From contig NZ_WKJC01000001.1 in NCBI RefSeq assembly GCF_009674675.1, positions 751,031-815,030 of the forward strand: a stretch of 64,000 nucleotides of DNA, given 5' to 3'. The notes below the pieces were generated by a model, which was not told where the DNA came from, did not search any database, and was given only the letters and a program-made list of their open reading frames with translations. This document shows positions 46,240-55,456 of the stretch, one piece after another. The first letter of the stretch is position 1, and each line of letters opens with the position of its first letter. The stretch comes from Kangiella sp. HZ709. GTDB lineage: Bacteria; Pseudomonadota; Gammaproteobacteria; Enterobacterales; Kangiellaceae. A program made the position numbers and the translations under genes.

Positions 46240-46504
46240 CCGTGTCACAAAAAAATATGACGACTCAAGATTTGCTACCGTTATAGAACCCTATATCATT
46301 GTATTTTATAACTATTTTTTTTATTTGGTGGTAAATATTTCTCTTTTTATCCTGTTCGCTCTGTGTTGAAAACACATCTAAATCCACTGATTGAAGACAA
46401 TTATGGATATTTAGTGTCAATTTTTGTCATCACTGTTGGTGCTTAGCAGTCGCTTGAGGGTATTTATAAGGGAGTTAAATACATTGAGATGATTTTAGAC
46501 ATAA

Positions 46505-46529
46505 AAAAGCCTCGCATAACGAGGCTTTT
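46505..46529 (-). terminator. Terminator of sodB
   Basis: AAAAGCCTCG and CGAGGCTTTT pair perfectly around a five-base loop and end in TTTTTT on the minus strand, about 15 nt beyond the sodB stop. Confidence 0.93.
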
Positions 46530-46543
46530 GGGTAGTAAAGCTA

Positions 46544-47125
46544 TTAACCAAGATTTGCAGAAGCAAATTCCCAGTTAACCAGCTCCCAGAAATGGTTTAA
46601 GTATTCTGGGCGAGCATTACGGTAATCTACGTAATAAGCATGCTCCCAAACATCAACCGTTAATAACGGAGTCATGCCCGCTTCTGTTAATGGTGTTGCA
46701 GCATTGCTGGTATTCACAATCTCTAAATCGCCAGCAGCATTCTTGCATAACCAAGTCCAACCAGAACCAAAGTTACCAATAGCACTTGCAGTAAATTTTT
46801 GTTTAAAGTCAGCAAAAGAACCAAAGGCAGCATTAATAGCTTCCGCTAAAGTACCTGAAGGCTCACCACCACCGTTCGGGCTAAGCGAGTGCCAGTAGAA
46901 CGTATGATTCCAAACTTGTGCAGCATTATTAAAAACACCACCTTCTGACGTGCGAATAATTTCTTCCAATGACATGTCAGCCATATCAGTGCCGTCGATC
47001 AAATTGTTTAAATTCACTACGTAAGCATTATGGTGTTTGCCATAGTGAAAATTAATGGTTTCTTCTGAAATATGCGGTGCTAAAGCATCTCGCGAGTAAG
47101 GCAATGCTGGTAATTCAAATGCCAT
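46544..47125 (-). CDS. sodB: Superoxide dismutase [Fe]
   Basis: At 193 residues this is the standard bacterial length. Metal ligands are in [12 protein letters not shown] (H26), [11 protein letters not shown] (H73) and [14 protein letters not shown] (D156 and H160). The AAQ before VWNHTFYW is characteristic of iron rather than manganese enzymes. It turns superoxide into hydrogen peroxide and oxygen in the cytoplasm. No Fur box is visible in front of it. Confidence 0.96.
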   Translation of the reverse strand: MAFELPALPYSRDALAPHISEETINFHYGKHHNAYVVNLNNLIDGTDMADMSLEEIIRTSEGGVFNNAAQVWNHTFYWHSLSPNGGGEPSGTLAEAINAAFGSFADFKQKFTASAIGNFGSGWTWLCKNAAGDLEIVNTSNAATPLTEAGMTPLLTVDVWEHAYYVDYRNARPEYLNHFWELVNWEFASANLG

Positions 47126-47324
47126 GGTTTGCTCCTATCCTAAATGATAAATAACGCTAATCTAAAAAAACAAATTCTAGCACGAACCCCATGCGGACCC
47201 AATAGGGTTTATTGTTCCAATAATCAGTACTAGCAGATCGTAAACTTGTGTTAAGTGTCTAATAATTAACCTAATTAACTGGTAGGATCATATTATTAAA
47301 ACAGTGAATAAGAGGTCAAGGATT

Positions 47325-47867
47325 ATGAGCTTATTATCAACACATCAAAATATAACTTCGGAGCCGACTAAACTATTGGTCGATTGGTCTGCGGTCCTAT
47401 GGTCAGGAATCACTACAGCCGCCTTATCGCTACCCATTTTATTTTTTGCTTTACCTGGCTTACTTGGTATCGATACCAACAACATTATTCAGTATTGGTC
47501 TGCTATGCTTTTAGGAGCTCAAGTAATAACGGTTCCGTCTGACTTTTCGGTTGTTTTATTCTTTACAGCTATCATTAGTCATTTAGCTATCGCTTTAGTT
47601 CTGAGTACTGTGATTGCATCAATTTTTCATCGTTTTGGAATTCTAGTCGGTATCACTGGGGGCGCCTTAGTCGGCCTAGCTTATTACTTCATCAATATAT
47701 ACAGTATGACTTATTTCTTTAACTGGATGTACTTCTTAGAAGGTCCGGTATTTATGTTGTTTAATATGCTCTTAGGAGGCATGGCAGGCTTTTTCTATGA
47801 ATCTCTAGAAATAGAACAGTGGGAAGACCCAAAGGACTACAATAGCTCAATGTCTTTAAATTATTAG
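47325..47867 (+). CDS. Conserved-looking four-helix membrane protein, unknown
   Basis: The protein is 180 residues from the ATG at 47325, preceded by AAGGAT; a GTG at 47304 would add seven residues without a better RBS. Four membrane helices are evident (about 27-50, 73-100, 107-127, 137-158). Glycine-rich packing (GITGGALVGLAYYF, MLLGGMAGFFYES) lies in the last two. I recognise no family. It is 43 nt upstream of the M48 peptidase gene on the same strand, so they may be cotranscribed. Confidence 0.65.
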   Translation: MSLLSTHQNITSEPTKLLVDWSAVLWSGITTAALSLPILFFALPGLLGIDTNNIIQYWSAMLLGAQVITVPSDFSVVLFFTAIISHLAIALVLSTVIASIFHRFGILVGITGGALVGLAYYFINIYSMTYFFNWMYFLEGPVFMLFNMLLGGMAGFFYESLEIEQWEDPKDYNSSMSLNY

Positions 47868-47910
47868 AGCGTTATTATAAATAAGTGGCACTGTTATATA
47901 TGGACATTAA

Positions 47911-48765
47911 ATGCGGATAGGAAATCGACGATTAGGTCGTAAATTACTACCACTTAAAAATGCTGGTTTTCGAGGCGCGGGAAAAATGCGTCTTTTGATT
48001 GCTTTGGCCATTGGTGTTTTTGGACTGCTATCTTATTGTTCCTCACACAAATACAACCCGGTGACTGGCGAAAAACAGTATTTGTCGATGACCACCAGTC
48101 AAGAAATTGCCATGGGACTACAGGCAGTCAATCAGATGGCTGCTAAACATGGCGGTTTACATCAAGATCCCCGCTTACAAGAATTTCTCGACTCCGTTTG
48201 TATGAGGATTATTGAGCAAAGCCAAGCTCGTGAAACTCAATGGCGGTTTGAATGCCACCTTTTGGCAGACCCTAATGTAGTCAATGCATTTGCTTTACCT
48301 GGTGGTCAAATGTTCATTACCTACGCACTTTTTAGGCAGCTGGAAACTGAAGGTCAGTTAGCTGGAGTCATGAGCCATGAGATTGCCCATGTGGTGGCTC
48401 GGCATTCAGCGCAACGAATTGCCAAAGCCCAACTAACCCAAAACTTGATCCAAGCGGTGTTAACCGGTTCAGATAGCCAAGGCATGGGGCAAATGGCCTC
48501 TATGGTCGGTAACATGATTAATATGAAATATGGACGTGATGATGAATTACAGTCTGATACTATTGGGGTAAAATTTATGGCTCAAGCGGGTTACAACCCT
48601 CATGCATTAAAAGGCGTTATGCGGATATTAAACCAGGCTGCTCAGAGTCAAAAGAGACCTGAGTTTTTTAGTACTCATCCAAATCCAGAAAATCGAATAG
48701 AAAAAATAGAAGCCGCCATCAACCAATTATTCCCACAAGGTTTACCTAAAAATCTAACACCTTAG
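47911..48765 (+). CDS. M48-family zinc metallopeptidase, membrane-anchored
   Basis: The frame gives 284 residues. A hydrophobic segment at about 27-43 ends LLSYC, so it is either an anchor or a lipoprotein signal. The YNPVTGEKQYLSMT motif follows, then the HExxH zinc site in AGVMSHEIAHVVARHSAQR and the third ligand Glu in DELQSDTIGVKFM. The final STHPNPENRIEKI is the M48 signature end. Related proteins (LoiP/YcaL/BepA groups) act in envelope quality control. The start may instead be the Met at residue 26 (47986). Confidence 0.88.
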   Translation: MRIGNRRLGRKLLPLKNAGFRGAGKMRLLIALAIGVFGLLSYCSSHKYNPVTGEKQYLSMTTSQEIAMGLQAVNQMAAKHGGLHQDPRLQEFLDSVCMRIIEQSQARETQWRFECHLLADPNVVNAFALPGGQMFITYALFRQLETEGQLAGVMSHEIAHVVARHSAQRIAKAQLTQNLIQAVLTGSDSQGMGQMASMVGNMINMKYGRDDELQSDTIGVKFMAQAGYNPHALKGVMRILNQAAQSQKRPEFFSTHPNPENRIEKIEAAINQLFPQGLPKNLTP

Positions 48766-48854
48766 CCCTAACTTTTGCTTAGACTAATCTAAACTGGTGA
48801 ATCGCAGCCAAATCACCTATGATTATTGGCAATCAAAATAAAAAAGAATTCTTC

Positions 48855-49475
48855 ATGAAATTACTAGTACTTACTTGCGCTTTTATCAGTGGCTTTTGCA
48901 TTATGACCGTTGAACTTCTAGGTGGGAAAATTTTATCGCCTTACTTTGGAGGTAGTGTTTTCGTCTGGGGCAGCATTATCACTGTCTTTATGCTAGCGCT
49001 ATCTATTGGCTATCTACTGGGTGGCAAATGGTCGCTATCACAGCCCTCTACTAAAAAATACGGCTCATTATTCTTAGCCGCAGCACTTACCGTTTTACCA
49101 TTAATTTTAGCGCACGATGCTATTTCAGATTGGGTATTTGAATTAATTGAAGATCCAAGATACGGTTCCTTAATAGCATCAGTAATTATGTTTTTTATCC
49201 CCACCACTATTTTAGGGATGATAGCGCCTTATTCAGTGCGATTATTAGTCTCTTCGACTCAGTCTAGTGGTCAAACGGCAGGCTTCTTATATTTCGTATC
49301 AACTCTCGGTAGCGCCCTAGGTACACTTGCTACCTCATTCTATTTTGTGAAATACTTTGAGTTGGATCATATTTTATACGGCGTAGTGGTGGCTCTTTCT
49401 CTAGCCGGAATATGCGCTATTTTTTTTGGGCCCAGGTATTTGATTTCTGAACAGCAGGAACAACACAATGCTTAA
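48855..49475 (+). CDS. Membrane half of a split MFS/spermidine-synthase-like protein
   Basis: The protein is 206 residues from the ATG at 48855; a start 12 codons upstream is possible and neither RBS is strong. Six to seven hydrophobic helices are present, with the markers FCIMTVELLGGKILSPYFG, FVWGSIITVFMLALSIGYLLGG and APYSVRLL, as in the N-terminal part of fused MFS/spermidine-synthase proteins. The second half of that architecture is a separate overlapping gene here. Function unknown; a transporter or anchor for the synthase-like domain is inference. Confidence 0.8.
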   Translation: MKLLVLTCAFISGFCIMTVELLGGKILSPYFGGSVFVWGSIITVFMLALSIGYLLGGKWSLSQPSTKKYGSLFLAAALTVLPLILAHDAISDWVFELIEDPRYGSLIASVIMFFIPTTILGMIAPYSVRLLVSSTQSSGQTAGFLYFVSTLGSALGTLATSFYFVKYFELDHILYGVVVALSLAGICAIFFGPRYLISEQQEQHNA

Positions 49476-50364
49476 AATTCTATCTTTGCTAACGAGTATC
49501 ATTTTATTTTTTGCAGCAAATGGCGTTCAAGCTAAAACCATTGAAAAGAAGCGTTCACTCTATCAAAACGTCTATGTAGTAGAAGAACATGGAATGCGTT
49601 GCTTGCGTTTTAGGAAGAAAAATAAAAATGACTTAAGCCAATCCTGTATTTTTTTAGATACTCCAGAAAAACTCGTTTTCACTTATTACAAACAAGCTAT
49701 GGGTGTGACTTACTTTTTAGATAACCCTAAAAATATCTTAATCGTTGGTCTAGGCGGTGGAATCTTAGCCAATACTTACGCCGAAGTTTACCCTCAAGCT
49801 CATATTACTTCAGTAGAAATTGATGAAGTGGTTGCGGAAATGGCCAAGAAGCACTTTGGCTATGACGACTCAGCCGCTAATAAAGAAACTCACGTGCGTG
49901 ATGGCCGCGTTTTTGTAAAAAGAGCTATCAAAAAAGGTTTAAAATATGACTTAATTCTATTGGATGCTTTTAATAGTGATTATATCCCCGAGCATATGAT
50001 GACCAAAGAATATCTTGAAGAGGTCAAACAGCTGGTCACTGATGACGGTATCATTATGGCAAATACTTTTAGTAGCAGTAAATTATTCGATCACGAGTCT
50101 GCGACCTACCATTCTGTATTTGGTGAAATGTACCAGATCATGCTGCATGAAGGTAAAACGAATCGCGTGATTATCGTGAATAAAAATGGCCTGCCAGAAA
50201 AGAAAGACTTGCTTCCTAAAGTGAATCAAATGAAAGGCGAACTCAATTACTATGGGGTTGATGCTTTTGCTTTATACGATGCAATGTCTAAAGATGTAAA
50301 CTGGAATACCAAGGCAAAAATATTAACCGACCAATTTTCACCTGCTAATTTATTAAAAGATTAA
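49468..50364 (+). CDS. Exported spermidine-synthase-like protein
   Basis: This 298-residue protein begins with a signal peptide (about 1-22, VQA/KT). It then shows the Rossmann methyltransferase-like fold of spermidine synthase: VGLGGGILANTY, SVEIDEVV, VRDGRVFVKRA and LDAFNSDYIPEHMMT. The last lacks the D(S/T)(S/T)DP pattern of true aminopropyltransferases, so it may use another substrate. It overlaps the membrane-half gene by 8 nt. A genuine speE exists elsewhere in the window. Confidence 0.8.
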   Translation: MLKILSLLTSIILFFAANGVQAKTIEKKRSLYQNVYVVEEHGMRCLRFRKKNKNDLSQSCIFLDTPEKLVFTYYKQAMGVTYFLDNPKNILIVGLGGGILANTYAEVYPQAHITSVEIDEVVAEMAKKHFGYDDSAANKETHVRDGRVFVKRAIKKGLKYDLILLDAFNSDYIPEHMMTKEYLEEVKQLVTDDGIIMANTFSSSKLFDHESATYHSVFGEMYQIMLHEGKTNRVIIVNKNGLPEKKDLLPKVNQMKGELNYYGVDAFALYDAMSKDVNWNTKAKILTDQFSPANLLKD

Positions 50365-50387
50365 TAAGAGGCGTGACGCCTCTTATT
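50363..50387. terminator. Shared terminator of two convergent genes
   Basis: AATAAGAGGCG and its mirror CGCCTCTTATT form a near-perfect 25-nt palindrome. It contains the last bases of the upstream gene and touches the stop of the CNNM gene. Flanking T-tracts are short, so efficiency is uncertain. Confidence 0.65.
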
Positions 50388-51444
50388 CTTCGATGTTTAT
50401 TCCCTTGTGCTTAGCGCGCATTTTCCATTTGATTTTCGCAAGCTGTTGCATATCCGCCACACGGTCAACCTCATCCATAATCTCAACTCCTAACAAGGTT
50501 TCTACTATATCTTCTAGAGTTACTAAACCTTTGGTTGCACCGTATTCATCAACCACTAGTGCCATATGATGTTTTTGTTCAATCATATTCTTTAAGAGTT
50601 CAGCTAGGTTTTTATTGGCATAAATCACTTCAAAATCCCGCTTAATATCGGAAACCAAAGTGTCTTGATGACCTTCACTCTTCATTCGATAGATATCATC
50701 TTTTAGGACAAATCCATTGATTTGATCGATGTCTGAATCGTAAATTGGGAACCTTGAAAAAGGGGCTTTAAGTGCGATCTGATAAGCTTCGCCGATGCTG
50801 GAATTTTCCGGAATACCGGATATTACGGTTCGAGGGGTCATAACAGCTTCAGCGGTTAGCGACTCAAATTGAAATAAATTTTTAATCACTTTTAATTCAT
50901 ATTCTTCTAGATCACCGGCCTCTTCGCCAACATCGGCCATAGCGACAAATTCATCACGATTAAATAATGGCACTTCCTTATCTTTAGCAATAAATCGAGT
51001 GATTTTTTCTGAAATCCATATTAGTGGATAAAGCAATTTTATGATCCAATGAATAAACACAGACACTGTCGGCGCCAGATTTTTCCAGAAAACCGCACCA
51101 ATGGTTTTAGGAATTATTTCCGATAAAATTAAAATCGCTAATGTCATGGCTGCCGAAAAAGCACCGATCCAAGCGCTTCCAAACACTTGGGTAGCCTTCG
51201 CACCCGCTACAATCGCACCGACCGTATGGGCAATAGTATTTAAGGTTAAGATCGCAGCTAAAGACTGATCGATATTCTCCATTCGTACTTTAGCCAACAG
51301 AGCAGCCTGCTTTGGATGCTCCTGCTTATGATGCTCAATATAGCCAGGACTGATACTTAACAGCACCGCCTCAGCAATCGAGCAAACAAAGGAAACCCCG
51401 ATAGAAAGTACAATAAAGATAATTAAAAGGTATACGTCGCTCAT
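50383..51444 (-). CDS. CNNM/CorC-family membrane protein with CBS pair
   Basis: This 353-residue protein has an N-terminal CNNM (DUF21) transmembrane domain (about 1-170: SIAEAVLLSISPGYIEHH, LSEIIPKTIGA) and a CBS pair (about 200-330: AVMTPRTVISGIPENSSI, FPIYDSDIDQINGFV, HMALVVDEYGATKGLVTLED). The CorC_HlyC tail seen in many relatives is missing, since the protein ends about 20 residues after the CBS pair. Members are linked to magnesium or cobalt efflux. Confidence 0.9.
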   Translation of the reverse strand: MSDVYLLIIFIVLSIGVSFVCSIAEAVLLSISPGYIEHHKQEHPKQAALLAKVRMENIDQSLAAILTLNTIAHTVGAIVAGAKATQVFGSAWIGAFSAAMTLAILILSEIIPKTIGAVFWKNLAPTVSVFIHWIIKLLYPLIWISEKITRFIAKDKEVPLFNRDEFVAMADVGEEAGDLEEYELKVIKNLFQFESLTAEAVMTPRTVISGIPENSSIGEAYQIALKAPFSRFPIYDSDIDQINGFVLKDDIYRMKSEGHQDTLVSDIKRDFEVIYANKNLAELLKNMIEQKHHMALVVDEYGATKGLVTLEDIVETLLGVEIMDEVDRVADMQQLAKIKWKMRAKHKGINIEE

Positions 51445-51606
51445 TACGCCGCTATTAATTTGATATCAAAAGATTAATTGATTATATATAAAGCATGCAC
51501 ATAATAAAAACTACTATTACCCTCATTTCTTATAGATGAAGGCAATAGACCTAATTCAAACAGAACTCTGGGAGTTTGATTAATAGAAGATAAAATATGA
51601 TTATTT

Positions 51607-51700
51607 ATTTCTAAGTGAGGCGTAGCGATAATTTAAAATTCGATTTTACTAAAGCAAATCAACAGCTTTAAATTACTGCTACAACAAAGCATAAGAAGAA
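51607..51700. repeat. Structured intergenic inverted-repeat element, copy B
   Basis: The left arm TTCTAAGTGAGGCGTAGCGA continues TAATTTAAA, and the right arm is TTTAAATTACTGCTAC then AACAAAGCATAAGAAG. It aligns with copy A (26121-26220) in the same order. Stem positions differ but stay paired (GTAGC/GCTAC here, GGGAAG/CTTCCC there), while GAGGCG and AAGCATAAG are kept. The gap 51445-51717 holds nothing else I can identify. Confidence 0.65.
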
Positions 51701-51717
51701 GTAAGCAATTTTATCAG

Positions 51718-51993
51718 TTAAAACTTAGGCTTATTCTTCTCTTCCCACTCTTTCTGCTGCTGCTTCACTAACTTATAAGCCTGAAACAGCTGCTTATGAA
51801 AAGGGACCATCATAGCAATTCCAGCTACAATCATAACCCAAGGATAATAAGGCCAGTTAATCAGGTTAATTAACGCAGCTTTACCCGTTTCATGAAGACT
51901 ATACATTTCGTAAGCGGCAAACATGATGAGTATCATCCCTAAAACATTTAGGATCATTTTTAACGGAGAAATTTTTGGTTGTTCATAACTCAT
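51718..51993 (-). CDS. Small two-helix membrane protein
   Basis: This 91-residue protein has two membrane helices (about 13-31 and 50-62) and a charged, coiled-coil-like tail (AYKLVKQQQKEWEEKNKP). No family recognised. It lies 19 nt after the cysteine synthase gene on the same strand and is probably cotranscribed with it. Confidence 0.65.
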   Translation of the reverse strand: MSYEQPKISPLKMILNVLGMILIMFAAYEMYSLHETGKAALINLINWPYYPWVMIVAGIAMMVPFHKQLFQAYKLVKQQQKEWEEKNKPKF

Positions 51994-52012
51994 AAGAATC
52001 CAATCCTTTGTT

Positions 52013-52981
52013 TTAATCTAGGAAACCTTGTTCTTTCATCCATTCATCGTTATACATTTTTGATAAATAACGATTACCAGTATCACAAATTAACGTAACT
52101 ACTCGTTTCGGCTCGGTTTGTTCACGGCAATACTTTAATGCTGCAGCTAGCAAGGTTCCGCTGGAAGAACCGCCCATGATGGCTTCTTTGGTCATCAATT
52201 CACGCGCCACCATTAAGGCTTCTTTATCAGAGACATAATAGGCTTTATCGAATAGTTTCATATCACAAATATCAGGAATAAAGTCTTCGCCAATACCTTC
52301 CACTAGCCATGAGCCAGCTTCAACCATTTCTCCAGTTTCATGATAGTGCGCTAGAATTGAGCCCTCTGGATCGGCCAAAACCATCTCCATGTCAGGGTTT
52401 TGCTCTTTTAAATAACGACCTAAGCCGGTTACCGTTCCGCCGGAACCAACACCTACAACCATAGCGTCGATTTTGCCAGCAGTTTGCTGCCAAATTTCAG
52501 GGCCTGTGGTTTTGTAATGTGCGGCAAAATTTGCTGGGTTGGCAAACTGATTGATGTAATACCAGTCATTTTCTTTTGCCAAGCGTTCAGCCATATCTTG
52601 ATAATACTCTGGATGACCTTTCATCACATCTGAGCGCGTCCAAATCACTTCGGCACCCAATGCTTTCAAGTTATAAGCTTTCTCTTTAGACATTTTGTCG
52701 GGCAAGACGATTTTTAGTTTGTAGCCTTTTTGCGCCGCAACCAAAGCTAAGCCTAGGCCAGTATTGCCAGCGGTGGCTTCGATTAGCGTATCGCCTGCTT
52801 TGATATCGCCCGCTTTTTCAGCGGCGTCGATCATGCTAACGGCAATTCTATCTTTAATAGAGCCGCCTGGGTTTTGCGATTCAAGCTTGCCAAACAACTG
52901 ACAAACGCCAGTGTCCATTTTTTTAAACTCTACCATTGGCGTGTTGCCAATCATCTCTAAAACGTTATCAAAAGTATTCAT
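52013..52981 (-). CDS. Cysteine synthase / cystathionine beta-synthase-like PLP enzyme
   Basis: The protein is 322 residues from the ATG at 52981. The open frame continues another 37 codons upstream, but that stretch is unlike any family member. PLP lysine is in NPGGSIKDRIA, the phosphate loop in GSGGTVTGLG, and TAGNTGLGLALVAA binds substrate. KLKIVLPDKMSKEKAYNLKALGAEV resembles the CBS branch more than CysK, though no CBS regulatory domain is present. It uses O-acetylserine with sulfide, or serine with homocysteine. No transsulfuration partner is adjacent. Confidence 0.88.
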   Translation of the reverse strand: MNTFDNVLEMIGNTPMVEFKKMDTGVCQLFGKLESQNPGGSIKDRIAVSMIDAAEKAGDIKAGDTLIEATAGNTGLGLALVAAQKGYKLKIVLPDKMSKEKAYNLKALGAEVIWTRSDVMKGHPEYYQDMAERLAKENDWYYINQFANPANFAAHYKTTGPEIWQQTAGKIDAMVVGVGSGGTVTGLGRYLKEQNPDMEMVLADPEGSILAHYHETGEMVEAGSWLVEGIGEDFIPDICDMKLFDKAYYVSDKEALMVARELMTKEAIMGGSSSGTLLAAALKYCREQTEPKRVVTLICDTGNRYLSKMYNDEWMKEQGFLD

Positions 52982-53160
52982 ATGAATTGCGGTGCTAAGC
53001 CTTTCAAATTGGGATATTTCGTTGGGCGCTACTTTACCACAAAGCCCATAAAATTGGAGCAAAAAGATCTGCTCCAACCAGTCTTTAGGCAAGTGACTTA
53101 TCCTATGGGTTACCGCATACTAGGCGCACTTTTAAAAGGCCAATAAAGCTCAGAATAACA

Positions 53161-55377
53161 ATGTTAGATCGCGCCAGTGTCATTGACGAAAATTTCCAAA
53201 TTGCAGTAAAAACTTCTAAGTTCCCAGCCAAGCTAAGCAATATATCAGCAGCCGTAACTCAGTTATCCCCTAAAGAATTTGTGGAGCTTTTCGAATCACA
53301 GCTAATTAGTCGTCATTTGGACCTGCGTGCTCGCAAACTTAAAGATCAAGGTATCGGCTTTTATACCATCGGCTCTAGCGGGCATGAAGGCAATGCAGTA
53401 TTAGGTAAAGTTTTTCGTCATACTGATATGGCTTTCTTGCATTATCGTTCTGGCGCTTTAATGGTTCAGCGCTCGCGTCACTTGCCGAACATCGATCCTA
53501 TTCGCGATCAAATCTTGTCATTAGTTGCTGCTAAAGCCGATCCTATTTCACAAGGCAGGCATAAAGTCTTTGGTAGCAAAGAATTATTCGTGCCCCCGCA
53601 AACATCTACTATCGCCTCACACTTACCGAAAGCAATGGGGGCCGCTTGGTCACTAGGTAGAGCTGAGCGGAATGATTTTGGTGCCGAGATACCAAGCGAT
53701 AGCGTTATCTTGTGTAATTTTGGTGATGCGAGTTTCAATCACGCCACTTCACAGTCAGCCTTTAACACAGCGCAATATCTAGCCTATAAAGGTGAGCCGC
53801 TGCCATTGGTCTTTATTTGCGAAGATAATGGTATCGGTATTTCGGTTTCCACCCCCGATAATTGGGTCGAAAATAATGTAAAAAACCGCCAGTCTATAGA
53901 ATACATTCAAGCCAATGGTCTGCACCTTCCTGACGCCTATCTGGCAGCACAAGAAGCCGAAGAGATAGCCCGTATCGAGCGCCGCCCGGTATTCTTACAT
54001 CTAAAAACGGTCCGCTTAATGGGACATGCCGGTAATGATACCGAATCCATGTATCATTCAATGGACAAAATCGAACAAGACGAGGCACAAGATCCTTTAC
54101 TTCACTCAGCGAGAATTTGTATTGAATCTGGCTATTTATCAGTGGGCGAAATTTTAGATTTATATGAACAAACTCGTGATAAAGTTGAAGCAACCGCCAA
54201 GCAAGCGATCGAACTACCGAAGCTATCAACAGCTGAGGAAGTATGCTCGGCAGTTGCTCCTGAGCGACCCGCTCAAGAAAAACCTCCAATTGCTAAAATC
54301 ACCAAACGCCAAGAGTTATTTGATATCGGTCGCCAGTTTAAATTCTTAGATAAGCCACGCAGCATGGCGCAATTAATCAATTACGCCCTCACCGATTTAA
54401 TGGAACAATATCAAAATACCATTATGTTTGGTGAAGATGTGGGAAAAAAAGGTGGCGTTTACTCAGTCTCCACTAATTTGCAAAAGCGATTTGGCGAAGC
54501 CCGTGTTTTTGATACGTTGCTCGATGAAACCAGTATTTTAGGAACAGCGATTGGTGCAGCTCACCTGGGTTATCTGCCCATTCCAGAAATACAATTCTTA
54601 GCCTATACGCATAATGCTGAGGATCAAATTCGCGGCGAAGCAGCAACCTTATCCTATTTTTCTAATAATCAATTCACTAATCCAATGGTTATTAGAATTG
54701 CTGGCCTTGCTTATCAAAAAGGCTTTGGCGGACACTTCCATAACGATAATAGCTTTGGATTCTTGCGCGAAATTCCAGGTCTTATCCTCGCTTGCCCGTC
54801 CAACGGTTTAGATGCCGCGAAAATGATGCGTGAAGCTGTACGCCTTGCTGACGAACAAAAACGTGTAGTGGTCTTTTTAGAACCCATTGCTTTATACCAT
54901 GCTAAAGACTTACATGAAGCGGGTGACAATGCTTGGTTATGCGAATATCCACATCCGAGTGAAACTATCGAGTTTGGCGAGTTTGGTTTAAAACCTGCAG
55001 CCAATCAATCAAAAGAAACCTTAATTATTACTTATGGCAATGGTCATTATTTATCACAACAAGCGCAAAAGATTCTAGCAGACAAGCATAAAACTGATGT
55101 TGCCGTAATGGACTTACGTTGGCTAGCACCGCTTAATCATCAAGCCATTGCCAAAGAAGCCACCAAGTACAAAAAAATATTGATTGTGGATGAGTGCCGC
55201 AAAACGGGATCGCTATCAGAAGAATTAATTACTGGCTTAATTGAAAATTTAGATAAACCGCCACAAATAAAACGTATAACAGGCCACGATACCTTTATAC
55301 CAATCGGCACATCTTGGGAGTACGTGCTGCCTAGCAAAGACGATATTGTTAGCGCTGCACTCGAACTGAAAAAATAA
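53161..55377 (+). CDS. Fused alpha-beta 2-oxoacid dehydrogenase E1 component
   Basis: This 738-residue protein joins an E1 alpha half (about 1-370) and an E1 beta half (about 400-738). The alpha half contains FYTIGSSGHEGNAVLGKVF and a ThDP-binding GDASFNHATSQSAFN...CEDNGIGIS stretch. The beta half contains MFGEDVGKKGGVYSVSTNLQ, DTLLDETSILGTAIGAAHLG and the terminal FIPIGTSW. It is of the branched-chain (2-oxoisovalerate) type and needs an E2 and E3, which are not in the window. The linker region (about 350-400) is Ala/Pro/Glu-rich. Confidence 0.87.
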   Translation: MLDRASVIDENFQIAVKTSKFPAKLSNISAAVTQLSPKEFVELFESQLISRHLDLRARKLKDQGIGFYTIGSSGHEGNAVLGKVFRHTDMAFLHYRSGALMVQRSRHLPNIDPIRDQILSLVAAKADPISQGRHKVFGSKELFVPPQTSTIASHLPKAMGAAWSLGRAERNDFGAEIPSDSVILCNFGDASFNHATSQSAFNTAQYLAYKGEPLPLVFICEDNGIGISVSTPDNWVENNVKNRQSIEYIQANGLHLPDAYLAAQEAEEIARIERRPVFLHLKTVRLMGHAGNDTESMYHSMDKIEQDEAQDPLLHSARICIESGYLSVGEILDLYEQTRDKVEATAKQAIELPKLSTAEEVCSAVAPERPAQEKPPIAKITKRQELFDIGRQFKFLDKPRSMAQLINYALTDLMEQYQNTIMFGEDVGKKGGVYSVSTNLQKRFGEARVFDTLLDETSILGTAIGAAHLGYLPIPEIQFLAYTHNAEDQIRGEAATLSYFSNNQFTNPMVIRIAGLAYQKGFGGHFHNDNSFGFLREIPGLILACPSNGLDAAKMMREAVRLADEQKRVVVFLEPIALYHAKDLHEAGDNAWLCEYPHPSETIEFGEFGLKPAANQSKETLIITYGNGHYLSQQAQKILADKHKTDVAVMDLRWLAPLNHQAIAKEATKYKKILIVDECRKTGSLSEELITGLIENLDKPPQIKRITGHDTFIPIGTSWEYVLPSKDDIVSAALELKK

Positions 55378-55456
55378 TTTTACAATCAACAAGTCATATT
55401 TGCATTGCTGTTTTATCTTAAATTGCCTAAACTAAAATTTAGCTTTTTTTGGGGGA

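Noticed and set aside
52982-53092. N-terminal extension of the cysteine synthase
   Set aside because: The extra 37 codons have no similarity to the family and no good start signal; the ATG at 52981 fits homologues.
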